Assembly: GCF_026151205.1 (NCBI RefSeq)
Contig: NC_087078.1
Span: 5,473,675-5,537,674 of the forward strand
DNA length: 64,000 bases
Direction of reading: 5' to 3'
From: Bolinopsis microptera
Lineage: Eukaryota; Ctenophora; Tentaculata; Lobata; Bolinopsidae
Shown here: positions 34,940 through 62,895 of the stretch, one piece after another
Numbering within the stretch: position 1 is the first letter of the stretch
Layout: the number at the start of each line of letters is the position of its first letter
Notes under the pieces: generated by a model
Told to the model about the DNA's origin: nothing
Databases searched by the model: none
The model's input: only the letters and a program-made list of their open reading frames with translations
Program-made: the position numbers and the translations under genes

Positions 34940-37793
34940 GGGGGGGGGGGGGGGGGGTGTCACGTCCGTCTATGTCCGCTTGTCTCATAGAATCCAAAAA
35001 GGACAGGACATAGGCGGACATAGACGGACATAGACGGACATAGGCGGACATAGACGGACATAGGCGGACATTGGCGGACATAGACGGACATATACGGACA
35101 TTAATGGACACCTAAATTGCTAAATAAAATGTTTAATTTTTGCTGTTATATCATGTTTTTTGTCCGTTCGGTACCCTATATTTTCAAAACGGACAAAAAT
35201 GGACAAAAACGGACTAAAATGGAAATAACATTTAGATGCTTCCTCCTCCTACTCTTCCTCCTCCTCCTCCTAGGTCTTCCTGATCTTCCTCAGTCCTCTT
35301 CCTCCTCCCCTCCTCAGTCCTCCTCCTACTCCTACTCCTCCTCCTCGTCCTCAGTCCTCCTCATCAGTCCTCAACAGTCCTCCTCCTCCCCAGTCCTCCT
35401 CCTCCTCCTCCTGAGTCCTCCTCCTGGGTCCTCCTCCTGGGTCCTCCTCCTCCTCTTCATTCTCCTCCTCTTCCTCCTCAGTCCTCCTCAGTCCTCCTCC
35501 TCATCCTTCTCCTCAGTCCTCCATCCTCCTCCTCAGTCCCCCTCCTACTCCTCCTATTCAGTTCTCCTCCTTCTCCTCCTCAGTCCTCCTCCTTCTCAGT
35601 CCTCCTGAGTCCTCCTCCTCCTCTTCTCCTCCTAGGTCTTCCTGATCTTCCTCAGTCCTCTTCCTCCTCCCCTCCTCAGTCCTCCTCCTACTCCTACTCC
35701 TCCTCCTCGTCCTCAGTCCTCCTCATCAGTCCTCAACAGTCCTCCTCCTCCCCAGTCCTCCTCCTCCTCCTCCTGAGTCCTCCTCCTGGGTCCTCCTCCT
35801 GGGTCCTCCTCCTCCTCTTCATTCTCCTCCTCTTCCTCCTCAGTCCTCCTCAGTCCTCCTCCTCATCCTTCTCCTCAGTCCTCCATCCTCCTCCTCAGTC
35901 CCCCTCCTACTCCTCCTATTCAGTTCTCCTCCTTCTCCTCCTCAGTCCTCCTCCTTCTCAGTCCTCCTGAGTCCTCCTCCTCCTCTTCTTCCCTCTCAGT
36001 CATCCTCCTCAGCCATCCTCCTGGGTCCTCCTCCTCAGTCCTCCTCCTCCTGGGTCCTCCTCCTCTTCTTCATCCTCCTCATCTTCCTCCTCGGTCCCCA
36101 GTCCTCCTCCTCAGTCCTCCTCATCATCCTTCTCATCAGTTCTCCTTCTCCTCAGTCCTCTCCCAGTCCCCCTCCTTCTCCTCTTCCTATTCAGTCCTCC
36201 TCCCCCTCCTCCTCCTCAGTTCTCCTCAGTCCTCCTTCTCATTTCTCCTAAGTCCTCCTCCTGAGTCCTCCTTCTGAGTCCTCCTCTTCCTCCTGAGTCC
36301 TCCTCCTGAGTCCTCCCCCTCCTCCCTCTCAGTCATCCTCCTCATTCATCCCCCTCAGCCATCCTCCTCAGCCATCCTCCTCAGTACTCCTCAGTCCTCC
36401 TCCTTCTCAGTCATCGTCAGTCCTCCTCCTCAGTCCTCCTCAGTCCTCCTTCTCCTCCTGGGTCCTCCTCCTCCTCCTCCTCCTGGGTCCTCCTCCTGGG
36501 TCTTCCTGATCCTCCCCAGTCCTCTTCCTCCTCCCCTCCTCAGTCCTCCTCCTACTCCTCCTCCTCGTCCTCAGTTCTCCTCATCAGTCCTCAACAGTCC
36601 TCCTCCTCCCCAGTCCTCCTCCTCCTCCTGGGGCCTTTTCCTGGGTCCTCCTCCTGGGTCCTCCTCCTCCTGGGTCCTCCTCCTCCTGGGTCCTCCTTCT
36701 CCTCCTCAGTCCTTCTCCTCCTCCTCCTCAGTTCTCTTCCTCCTCTTCCTCCTCCTCCTCCCTCTCAGTCATCCTCCTCAGCCATCCTCCTCAGCCATCC
36801 TCCTCAGCCATCCTCCTCAGTCCTCCTCCTTCTCAGTCCTCCTCCTGAGTCCTCCTCCTCCTGAGTCATCCTCCTCAGTTCTCCTCCTCCTCCTCCTAGG
36901 TCCTCCTTCTGGGTTTTCCTCCTCCTCCTTCTCCTGGGTCTTCCTGATCCTCCTCCTCCCTCTCAGTCATCCTCCTCAGTCATCCTCCTCAGTCATCCTC
37001 CTCAGCCATACTCCTCAGCCATCCTCCTCAGTACTCTTCAGTACTCAACAGTCCTCCACCTTCTCAGTCCTCCTCAGTCCTCCTCCTGAGTCCTCCTCCT
37101 CCTGAGTCATCCTCCTCAGTCCTCCTCCTCCTCCTGGGTCCTCCTCCTGGGTCCTCCTCCTGGGTCTTCCTGAGTCCTCTTCAGTCCTCTTCCTCCTCCC
37201 CTCCTCAGTTCTCCTCCTACTCCTCCTCCTCGTCCTCAGTCCTCCTCATCAGTCCTCAACAGTCCTCCTCCTCTCCAGTCCTCCTCCTCCTCCTCCTCCT
37301 CCTGGGGCCTTTGATAAAATTTGATAAAATAAGTTAAAGCTATTAATAGCTTTAGTGCGATTAATAAGTTATATTCCCTATATATATTTCGTTAAATAGG
37401 TACTGTGCCTACTGTGTACCCTGTGTAACTGTTTCAAAGATATGTTGACGACACAAATAGATCTGGATTTAGCGACCGGATTTGGTGACTGGATTTAATT
37501 AAATATTGGGAATATTTGTGAGATCTTTATTCTTTAGACCTCTTATATGTCCGCTGATGTCCACCAATGTCCGTCCGAGTCCGCCAATGTCCGTCCGGGT
37601 CCGCAAATGTCCGTCCGAGTCCGCCAATGTCCGTCCGAGTCCGCCAATGTCCGTCCGAGTCCGCCAATGTCCGTCCGTGTCCGCCAATGTCCGTCTGTGT
37701 CCGCCAATGTCCCAAAAAACACGTCCGTTGTCTCATAGAATCCAAAAATGACAGGACATAGGCGGACATAGACGGACGTGACACCCCCCCCCC
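34940..37793. mobile_element. Foldback-like satellite-filled element, copy 2
   Basis: Same plan as the copy at 12.3 kb. An 18-G tract and TGTCACGTCCGTCTATG form the left end; the inverted complement and 10 C form the right end. TATATA flanks both sides (34934-34939 and 37794-37799), a perfect 6-bp target-site duplication. The GGCGGACATA array is at about 35005-35100. The unique ~120 bp is nearly identical to copy 1 (CACCTAAATTGCTAAATAAA; CGTTCGGTACCCTATATTTT). CT-rich satellite fills 35236-37310. It is followed by about 200 bp of AT-rich sequence absent from copy 1, then the inverted 10-mer array (37547-37710). It is intergenic, 66 bp upstream of the next start codon. Confidence 0.88.
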
Positions 37794-37858
37794 TATATAC
37801 TGAAACATCTGAGGTATATTCCTGAACTTCTTTGTTGCTATATACTACTCCTTAAAGA

Positions 37859-38942
37859 ATGTCTTGGCACTTCAAACTCATACCTGGCCCTGCTATCATT
37901 GTCATCATAAAAGCAGGTACAGTTTTACATTTTAACTTACTCTAAATTTAAAGGCATTATTTTATTATCTGTTATTATTCATTACTTCATTACTTCTTCT
38001 TTATTCAATGATGATCTAATTGTCTCAACTTGTTTGAAAATGTTCTAATCGTTGTAAATTTTGAGTGTATCCTAGCTGTAATGACTTTTTTGTTCTTTAA
38101 AATCTGAAAATATGCCTACTCCAGTTTCTGTGGTTTGTAATCATCACAGCTGGAGAGAAGATAAAAAGGGCATCAGACCAGATCCTTCTGGGGATAGTTT
38201 GTCAGTTGGCTGTGAGTATAATTAATTTTATTGTTAAGTAATGCTAAAAAGTTGTATACATAAAAGTAAATTATATATTATACCAATGCAATTCCCTATC
38301 AGATTTACAGTTCATCACATTGGCAATCAATTATTCAAATAAAACAATTTAGATTTAAAAATCCCTTCATTGAAAAAATACCTTTGAGAATTCTTACTCC
38401 ATTACATCGCTGTAATGGGAACATTATCTTTCAGTTATAATCCTAATTGCTGCAATCTGCACGGGTTTCTCAGTGGGAATTGTTTATGCTATTTCGCAAT
38501 ATTTTGGTGCCGCATGCTGTTACAGAGAACCACAACCACAAGCACCTGGTAAGCTGATCTAACAATTAGCCACACCAACTGTAGTTTATAATAACAACAC
38601 TGCATAATTGTTTATTAGATTACAGTGAAATCAGATGTTTATTTCTTTCTGTTGCTAGTGAGATAATTTACCATTCCTTAATTCAAAGTAATGACCATTT
38701 CGTGTTCGGATGAAATAAAATAACATAAAAACGAGGTGTGCAATTTCCCATATTTGCACATTGCTTAGTGTTACAGCAATGTATGTACATGTTATCAAAA
38801 ATAGTATTTCAACAATCTCTTCGTTTCAGGATATCATGAACTTGGCATTCCAAGTTACAGAGATGCCCTAAAATATGACATTCCACCAAATTATGAAGAA
38901 ACTGATCCTCAAGCAAAAACTATTGTTTCCCAGAACATTTGA
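37859..38942 (+). CDS. Small single-pass membrane protein with PPxY motif
   Basis: Four exons: 37859-37916, 38125-38211, 38435-38548 and 38830-38942, phases consistent, giving 123 residues. A hydrophobic N-terminus (KLIPGPAIIVIIKAG) may be a signal peptide. One clear membrane segment (IILIAAICTGFSVGIVYAIS) is followed by a cysteine pair (AACCYREPQ), consistent with palmitoylation. The cytoplasmic tail contains DIPPNYEE, a PPxY motif of the kind bound by WW domains of NEDD4-family ligases. The arrangement resembles WBP1/VOPP1-type adaptors, but I cannot assign a family. Its start lies 60 bp from the target-site duplication of the preceding mobile element, so the promoter may be affected. Confidence 0.78.
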
Positions 38943-39801
38943 AGTATCCACATAATTGCATACTTTGCCAGCTTTAACTTCCAAGTTTCACCTGTGCAGA
39001 ATACTTTCTGTTTCATGGAAACAAATATAGTAAACTATTGTCATGGTGGCCAAGTTTCATAAAAAAAAACATTACCAAGGTAGTAAAAATGTAAGCTTGG
39101 TGAAAAATGACCACGCTGAGTAAACTATGTGGTGACCCTCGAGTTTTTTGCTCTTATGCTACACATAAGGACCCTACAGAAAATGTATTGGATTAAGTCA
39201 AGGGATCGGATTGACAAGTATTGTTACTACCTTATATGGTTTTGCTGGCTACATTATTGTGGCACCCTTATAATCTTATTGATAAGTGTGACCCATATCA
39301 GCTTGATTAAGTTAGAAAGCTTTGATCATTTATAAATCAGTAATATTTTAGTCTTTTAAATTATACACTTAAATCAGTTTAAACTTTTGTCAAGTTTGCA
39401 GATGCATGATGTATTTATTATATTACAATTTTTAGATGTTATACTATACTACAGAATGGAGTTAGAATTGAGTTAGATGATATCGAATTTTAGAATATTT
39501 TTACATTTTTATTTTGTATGAGATATTCATATTTTTAAAGCAGTGACCATCAAACAATTTTATTAAATTTCACATTATATTTCAATATTGATTTTGTCCG
39601 ATGACGGACTCAGCTTATCAGCTTCGTTTCATTTTATTGAAAAATTTGATCTCTACTTTTTATATATAAAATCTGTCAGAAAAACGTTGGAACTAAAACA
39701 AATTAGGAGAGTGTGTTCATTAAACAGTTGTTGCAGCAAAGGAATGTTTTGTAAGGTTAACATTCTTTGCCCCTTGATGGTTCTGACTCAGGTATAAGAA
39801 A
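38943..39801. other. Intergenic
   Basis: AT-rich 3' flank with no exon seen. A CTCAG acceptor-like site at 39790-39791 precedes the next start codon by ten bases. Confidence 0.4.
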
Positions 39802-40454
39802 ATGTCAGAAAGGTTAACGATATTCAGTACTATAGAAGACCTGAGAGGTTGCAGTGATAACGCCTTAGTAGCAGATATAGATGCAGTGGGTAGGGAAGTG
39901 ATTCTTAAGTATATTCTTGAATTGAGGGAAGCAGCCAGGATAGCCGAACTAGGTTTGTAAACTGAAAATTTCAATAAATTACCTTATTTTGACGTTTACT
40001 CTGATGTTGATCCTAGTTTACAACCCAAGAAGACTGCCACTCACCATCTCTCCCAGGTCCCCCAATAGTGTGCCCAGGACCTCCAGAGTTACCTGTACTT
40101 TACTTAAACTCGGAGGATGAAGAAGGAGAACAACAAGCTCGTCGCGCCAAATCATCTCGAGCACAGATCAAGTTTACTGCTCGCTTCAAAAACGAAACAG
40201 CTGGTAATATAGACCTAATTTGGAAGGATTATGATGGGAAAGAAGTGGTAGTTAGGCAGGATATCAAGCCTGGAGACCCTCACGGAGAATGTACTTACTT
40301 AACTCACCCTTTTATTGCTAGAGACAGTGCAACAGGGAAACTGAGATCTTTCAACTATCAGTCTACAACATCACTTGTTTTTGAGGGGCTCAATTTCGGT
40401 GTCCCTCATAATGCTGACGTTAATGTGACCATTTGTGAGGAAATTTCGATGTAA
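39802..40454 (+). CDS. VHL beta-domain protein, paralogue 1
   Basis: Two exons, 39802-39952 and 40057-40454, giving 182 residues. The N-terminal ~50 residues (MSERLTIFSTIEDLRGCSD) are shared only with the neighbouring paralogue. The C-terminal ~110 residues fit the VHL beta sandwich: IKFTARFKNETAGNIDLIW, DYDGKE, THPFIARDSATG, LVFEGLNFGV. Against the hydroxyproline pocket of human VHL, Trp88 and His115 appear kept (LIW; THPF), Ser111 is Thr, Trp117 is Phe and Tyr98 is not conserved. The alpha domain that binds elongin C is absent: the frame stops after the last beta strand. It is therefore more like VHL-like beta-only proteins than a ubiquitin-ligase receptor. The ligand is unknown. Confidence 0.82.
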
Positions 40455-40646
40455 ATGAAAAGTTGATAAGCTGGAGGAGTTTTTCATAATCTATCGTGGA
40501 AAAGTTGACCTTCAGAAAACGAGTAATTTTGAGTTTTGGATGTTAAGGGGTTTTTATTTAATTTGGTAGCTTAGAAAGTAAGAAAATCAAAGAAAATACG
40601 GCTGCAAACAGCACAACGGCAGCTTTCAGAGCAAACGGCATCGAAT

Positions 40647-40652
40647 AATAAA
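40647..40652 (+). promoter_or_regulatory. Candidate poly(A) signal AATAAA (VHL-like 1)
   Basis: AATAAA lies 193 bp past the stop codon of the first VHL-like gene. Another AATAAA occurs at 41174-41179. Confidence 0.5.
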
Positions 40653-41328
40653 TAATTCAAGTTTAGACACAATCTACCTGACATTTTCCTTCAAAAGATG
40701 TTGCAAGACTTTCAATGAAGGAAATTTTGATTTGAAATTATAAGTTATATGAGTTATGACTTGATCATCTTAGATTCTTTATATTTATAACAGCATGTAA
40801 GACTGCGCCATATTGATTTTAAATCATTATTAATTTGTAAGATTTATTAGCCTATTACGAAAGTTATGTTACGATGTATTTGAGATTATTTTCTAGAGAT
40901 TGTAATTGTTGCAGTATTTTTAGTTGTGATCTTCATGTAAATTTAAATTTCAGTATAAACTGAACTAAAATGATGATGAAGATTTTTATACCAGCTAGAT
41001 TTATTGAATGTGATATTTGGTAATTGGTATGTATGAATTATATAGAATGTAACTGATCAACATTTAATTGATTATAGATTTAATTGCTGATCGTGAGGCA
41101 TGCAGTCAGTATTATACAGACAACCTGCAATACTGTGGGAATACATCAATAATATAAGATGCGGTAAAATACAAATAAAATACCTGGAACAAAACTTAAC
41201 AAACTAATCCGACAGAAATCGTATTAAACAGAGTAGAAATTTCAAAGTTCAAACTTTATTCGCACATTGTTATAATCCGCATATTATACTTATAATAATT
41301 ATAATAGTTATAATTCAGGGATAGGAAA

Positions 41329-42061
41329 ATGTCAGAAAGTCTGAGTATTTTCAGTACAATAGAAGATCTGAGAAGTTGCAGTGATTTTACTTTACTTGAG
41401 AATATTGGTTCAGTTCGGAGGGATGTGGTGCATGCATATATCCTAGAATTGAGGGACAACTCTAAGCAACTTGGGGCACTTGAAGTAGGTTTGTGAGCTA
41501 CGAATAATTCTGATTCATATTCTGTTTTTATTTTCATATGAGTTTTGTCGGACTCATCTTTCAATAAACCAGAAGATGGCCGTTCGAACGCGTGCATGCA
41601 ATGCTATAAGACATTTGTTTAATTATTCCTTATATGTGACATACGGTGGGGTCATACCTTTTCAGTTTCAGGAAATAAAAGTAATATCTGAGATGTGAGT
41701 TGAATATATTTACTTTTCAGAAGAGGAAGACGGTGAACGTCCCGCTCATCCTGCTCGTCCTACACAATCTAAATCATCTCGAGCAGAAATAAAGTTTACA
41801 GCAATCTTCACAAACGATACAGCTACTAATATCGACTTAATCTGGATAGACTATGATGGAAATGATGTAGTGGTAGGACAGAATATCAAGCCTGGTGGTT
41901 CTCGCGTGAAGTATACTTATTTTACTCACCCTTTTTTCACAAGGGACAGCTTGACAGGTGACTTGAGATCTTTTAATTATGAGTCTACAACATCAGTTGT
42001 TTTTGAGGGACAAAACTTTGGTGTGGGCTCCGGGGATACTGTTAAAGTTAGCATCTTTTAG
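41329..42061 (+). CDS. VHL beta-domain protein, paralogue 2
   Basis: Two exons, 41329-41488 and 41721-42061, giving 166 residues, with the same intron position and phase as the upstream paralogue. The N-terminus SESLSIFSTIEDLRSCSD and the beta domain (LIWIDYDGND, THPFFTRDSLTGDLRSFN, VVFEGQNFGV) match it closely. It lacks the proline-rich linker that follows the splice site in paralogue 1 and ends at the last beta strand, again without an alpha domain. The pair arose by tandem duplication, including the region before each start codon (AG acceptor-like site ten bases upstream in both). Confidence 0.82.
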
Positions 42062-42837
42062 AAAGTTTTGGTAGCATTGTGAAATGATATTTAATCCGAG
42101 GCTTTACTTTACCATTACTATTGCAACGACTGATTTTGTATTAAATGTTATACAAGCTTTAATAACAGTCTTATCAGAGGATTTGTTGTTATTCCAATTT
42201 TAAGTTTTAAATTTGTATCAATTAATAATTCTTTTGTAAATTATTTTCATTAATTATGGTTACCGCTACATTAATTAACATATTCCAAAAATGTATGTTA
42301 TCGTGTATTTTAAACTAACAATTCAGTGATCATTTATTTTTGTGTAAGTAAATACATGTTAATTCATATTTAAGTATTTAGACTTTTAGAAATATTAATT
42401 TAATTGTTTTATACTGTTTAGCCAAAGCGGTACCATGGGTTTGAACGTTTTTAAGTTTTTTTATGTGTTTAATGATGATGTGTTTATAATTCGGTATTAT
42501 GCTATTACTTGATTTTTATATCAAGCATTTAATTTATTAATTGATAAATTGAATTTTTATTTTGCTGTCGTCCATGTCTACTTTCGTTTGATAATTACTA
42601 GACTTCATCCTCTTTAAACTCTACCTTGATTTTATTCGCAGTTTTCACTGATCACTGATCCTCAAATCTTTCATCACTTCCAGATCCAGCTTCCTCAATA
42701 TTCCATTAAATATTTGTAACTGTTTGTATATAAACTCTTAATGAATATTGAATATATAAACTTATATTTTTGTTATTTGTTTATATTATTAGTTTATGAT
42801 CAGTTTATTATATTAGTTTATATTATTATTATATAGA

Positions 42838-57838
<15,001 letters not shown>

Positions 57839-60800
57839 GGGACACAGGAAATAACTAAACTCCATCACACACGAATCTCTTTGGCAAAGTCTCTTCAGAT
57901 CCTAATAAAGTCCCGTGAACGACCTACTGTGATTTTAACTGTTATTTATACCGTTTGCGCACAGGAGTATACATATTACAATATTATGTAACATTAAACT
58001 ATATAAACTAATAATTGTTAAACGGGTTTGTGTGAGAATAAAGGCATCGGTTTTGTTAGAAAGCTTTTCGGCCACGATTTATATAATTTAAATTTGATTA
58101 ATTTGTTACCGTACCTATTCAGTATATTTATATCCACGTTTCCTTAATAAGTAGAGGTGAAGTTGGGATTTAATATGGGTTTGAGTTTAAAAGTACATGT
58201 CCTTTAGTGACCACTCGACACCTCAGCTAAATACAGCTTGAAGGGTCCCACATACAGAAAGTTTTTAATTTCCTCGCAGATCAATGTTTCCTCCCTAAAA
58301 TGTTTGTTATTCCTTTAAAATAAAAAGGTCAGGTCCTCTAAAAATGTCTTTTTTGGCACCAAATTTCCTCAAACATTGCCTCGCAGATTATCAGGCCGCC
58401 TTTCTGGATGTGGGAGAAGGGTTCGTTTAAATCTTATCCTGAAAGAATTTTATAAACCCGCTTTTTCTTCGACGTGGTCATGATTTTCCAAAACTGTCCG
58501 AAATTAGTAAACTACACTGCCAACATAAGCGACTGCTGTACTGCTGAAATAATGCATGTTCATAACTTATTACTATTTGATTGCAGTGGAGCTTTGCAAG
58601 GTTGAGCGTTTGTTAATAGTAGTGTTATAGTATCCAATTATTGCGGACTGCGGAGTTATAGAATTAAAGTAAAAATGCTGCGGATAATGATGTATATAGC
58701 TTGAAGTATTTGACGATCTTATGATAAAGTATGTTCATAAAATTATAATAGAGATGTCATCATCTGGATATTTTTAGAGTGATCAAGTGTTAAGACATTA
58801 TCGACGTTACCATTTTTACTTGGTATTGATGTCGAAAATTGCAGTCCATCTTTCCATAAAAGCGCAGATAGTGGATTGATATTTTGTATCAGGCACAATA
58901 CAACTATAATATTGAGAGTGCACCTGTTTATAAAGTGGTACCGTATAAATTTATGATAATATTTTGTTGTACAAACTATACAACCAAATTAAATTCTTAT
59001 CTTTAAAATGAAGTTGTCCATTGTTCAATCATGAAATGATATGATGAATTGAGTATTAGAGTTTGGATACCTGAATGTAAATATCCAACATTTGTCACGA
59101 ACAAATTATTGTAGATTTATAATATATTATGATAATCAGATAAATAATATTAAGTATTATTAATATATAATATATATATATTAATAATATATTATTGATA
59201 TCACAATAAATTCAATTTCAAAACGAGGTCTCTTCCAATACTACTCAGTATAGTGATACTGATGAAAATCGATATTATCATATATCATATCGCATTATAT
59301 GCAAATATGATTCAATCATAGATGGCAGTGTATCAGAACAGGATCACTAATGAAGATTATCACAAAAAATGTAAGGATAGGTTAACATTTACTTTCAATT
59401 TTCAGTTTTGTATATCACGTCATGCGCTACTTCGAGAACATTAGCTCAAAGAGCGAATATTTTCATGATACCATCATTGATATCGTCATGATGCTACAAA
59501 TCAGGCAGTATTACTGCAAAACCCGGTTAGATCTAAGTTCTTATGACGTCATTAAAAGTGGGTGGAAAGCTATTTGAAGACGTCATAGTGTCATACTGAT
59601 ACGTTCTCGGAATTCTTGAAAAGGCCAAGCCCATATTAAAGACGCGGCTAGGCTTCTAAAAGGTGCTAAGTAGGCTAGAATAGTGTTGTATTTTCTGTAG
59701 CTTTGAATCTTTATTGTACTAGTACAGTTGGCTCCCGATATTTTATGTACTCCTTTCTTTTATCTTTGAGTTTGAGTTCTATTTGCGCGATTTTGTTTGA
59801 ATAATGTAAGTTTAGTTTTATAATTATATCAATGAGCGTGTAACGTATACTCATATTATAATGTCACTGATACTCCGATGGCAATTCATGAGCATCAATT
59901 CAACTACCACATAGACTTCTATCATCACACATCAGAGCTTCCTATACAAATTGGTTTTCTGAAACTTCAAGTATTATACTCCTACTATTGCAACTGTATC
60001 TCTATTATAATTCAAAGAATTCCCTTTGTATGTATTTACGACCGCCCACGTGCAAATCAGACGAGAAATAGGTAGTTGCGTAGTAACCATAGTAACGAGG
60101 ATTGTTACACGGACGTGCACGTGCAATGATTGTTTTAACGTCATTTTAATCGGTTTTGTTGATATTACGGCTACGCTGTGTTTAGTACGAGCGCAGCAAC
60201 ATTTTATTTGGCTGTATCTTCGGTGGGGATGAAATATGAATACTTTTTGACACGATTAAAACTGACTTCCAAAGAATACTATTAGGTTCCTCCCTGTGAC
60301 CACGGGCTTTCTAGTATTATATAATACTAACTTTTACTACATTATATCAGTTTTACACGATCCTCACTTTTTCAAGATTTATTCATCCCGAATAATCAGG
60401 GATCATGTAAAATTAAACCGGATTCAGCAGGATTACTTTACAGTTTACGTCTAGTTCTACCAGTGGTCAGTGACAGTGCATTCCAAATACATTTACTGAG
60501 AATAAGATTACGAATCAGGATACAGATAAGGGAAGTAATATCACCATTAAATTAAGAACCTCTCCGAAAATAAGGATACAGATAGGGAACCTCCCCGAAG
60601 GTTTTACGTAAATCACAGCTGTTCATGTCATGGCGGGAGTAAGATGACGCATTTTGTGTGACAGTGTTAAACCTTAGCAAAGAAGTTTGTACTTGGTGGG
60701 GCCAGATGACGTGTGGTTTATCAGATGCTAGAATGTTTGATATATAAATACTCGCTGATAATTGCAATTGTGTCATTATTATAGGATTATGTTTAGTATT

Positions 60801-62147
60801 TTCGTCACTGAATACGTTGTTGAAAACATGTACCAGGAACCATGGTAAAAATAAAAGGATATAATGTGGTTTTATCGTTATATAATCAGATTTCGTAGGA
60901 CTAGGAGTTTTTATTGTCTGCTTTTATTCTCACTTGCAGATTTATGGGCTTGCCCTTGGCAACCTGCCCTGCCCCACACTTTGCTTTGAATTACTATTTA
61001 CTAGGCCGAACCATAATCAGATTAGACTCTTCCTTGTCTACATGATAAAGTTTGGTAACGAGGCTGTATCTTTAGGACACCGTAGTTAACGTTTTACAGG
61101 AAACACAGACTTTTGCTGTTAGCTCGCTTCCGGCTCCAACTATAATATTACCATGACGTGCACAATTCAACAGCTCATTTAAATAGCTTTGTCAATTTCT
61201 CAGTCTTAAACCGCCATTAATTCTCTTGTAACCGCTTGACGTGATAAAATAATAGGAAATTCTTAACTCTAACGAAATCAAGCAGAGTTTAACTAAATTT
61301 CCCAAATTAAGACATCGCCAATACTCTGCTGCATCTAAAGAAGCATCAGACCAGTTGATAACTTCGGTGTGAAGGAATGCTGCTTTTTGAACACTTTGCA
61401 TTGCATGTCAGAATTTGTATTATTTCGTCCAAAGTTTAAATTCCACCACCCTCTTATTTGTCACCACGAAGCTGAATGCTTGTCGAACTCTGACCACCAT
61501 TAATTTGCAATCCTTAATCCAATCTCTAGAATTCCTCACTTCATCCCAGATCATTAATCACTAGTCTCCCTGAAGGATTAGTTGGGGGCTGGTCCGCTTT
61601 GTCCCGTTATATGGCCACATTTCCTTGACGTATTAATACTTGAGATTCTAACGATTAGATCGCCTTACAATAACTAGTCATGACATGTGTTTGTATGTAA
61701 TAAAATCCAATCAAATGAAATATTATACCTCCTTCGTTTTAGAAAGCTTCAGTAGCAATTTGATTTGATTTGACTTTGCTCATGCGGATTCGTTTTGATT
61801 TTTGGCAATAGCCCCACCAGTACTACAACTAAGAATAGAACATTTTGTTTGTACGCTCCTTCCACTTTCTAATATTACGGTTAAATATAATTTTGATAAT
61901 TTTCATGTTGCAATTAGTCTAATCAAACACGAAAGATAAGCCGTTGATTTTAATTAATTATACCTCAAATCTCCGTTGGTCGGGATTTTTAACTTATAAG
62001 CTATAATTCTTATTTTTATGCTCAATGTTTCGTAGACCACGTTTGAAAGTTTCAAAACGATCTCGGACTGAATATGTTACTTGGATTGTAAAATTTACTG
62101 CAACTGTTCTTGTGAAGTTGGTCTTGATTTTATCTAGAATCTTTTTT
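57839..62147. other. Gene-poor AT-rich intergenic region
   Basis: 4.3 kb without a gene I can support. It holds AT palindromes (for example TATATATATTAATAATATAT near 59.17 kb) and scattered short frames. One 51-codon frame (59422-59577) is discussed as a finding. Confidence 0.5.
59422..59577 (+). CDS. Possible short ORF after an acceptor-like site
   Basis: 51 codons from ATG to TGA, with exon-like codon use (MRYFENISSKSEYFHDTIID). A TTTTCAG acceptor-like site at 59399-59405 precedes it. No family is recognised and chance is a real possibility. Confidence 0.2.
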   Translation: MRYFENISSKSEYFHDTIIDIVMMLQIRQYYCKTRLDLSSYDVIKSGWKAI

Positions 62148-62856
62148 GGGGGGGGGGGGGGGGGGGGGGGGGCCAACCATATTAAAGTATATTAAAATGT
62201 AGGATTTTTCCCGATTTTGACCCGGGGATATACTTTAATATACTTTAATATACCTACAATATACTTTAATATCCCTATCTCCTTGGAGGCCTACTTCAAA
62301 AATTGTTGCCCAAAATAAGCTTGAAATGCAATTCTTAATCTATTCCAAAAAGTTCTTGAAAAAATATTGAAAACTGATGGAGTTATTTCAATTTTAATGA
62401 AGTCATTTTGGCTAGTATTCCGAACCGAGATATTATGTGCAATTTTCCCAATTTTGTTCATGGAGGTCTTTTTACTTAGTATCCACTATATTCAACAAAC
62501 ACTGAGTTATATCTTTCACATAGAGTTAGTCTCATTAAAAAATATTGAAATTTTATCGAATTTGGTCAAAAGCGAATTTGGGCAAAAGCGTATGCCCAAA
62601 TATGGGCATACTTTTTAAAGCTCATAGCTCAGCCAATTTTTGACCAATCTGGATGGAAATTCATGTACTAGTCCTAAAACAGGCTTATCTTGCGAATCTG
62701 AGTGAAAAATATAGTTCATCATGTAAATCTTAACGAAGAATATAAATCTTCTAATTGTAGGTATATTAAAGTATATTAAAATGTAGGATTTTTTCCGATT
62801 TTGACCCGGGGATATACTTTAATATACTTTAATATGGTTGGCCCCCCCCCCCCCCC
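62148..62856. mobile_element. G-tract terminal-repeat element with 6-bp TSD
   Basis: The left end is 25 G then CCAACCATATTAAAGTATAT; the right end is the inverted complement then 15 C. TTTTTT flanks both sides (62142-62147 and 62857-62862). Both ends carry the same ~75-bp module in direct orientation (TGTAGGATTTTTCCCGATTT, GACCCGGGGATA), bounded by tandem 10-mers TATACTTTAA and their inverses. The interior is AT-rich and encodes nothing. Its right edge is 33 bp from the TIMP start codon. Confidence 0.85.
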
Positions 62857-62895
62857 TTTTTTGTACTGAAAAATAACCTCCTACCCAATACAGAA

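Noticed and set aside
60552..60776. 74-residue minus-strand ORF
   Set aside because: AT-rich chance frame with no exon features.
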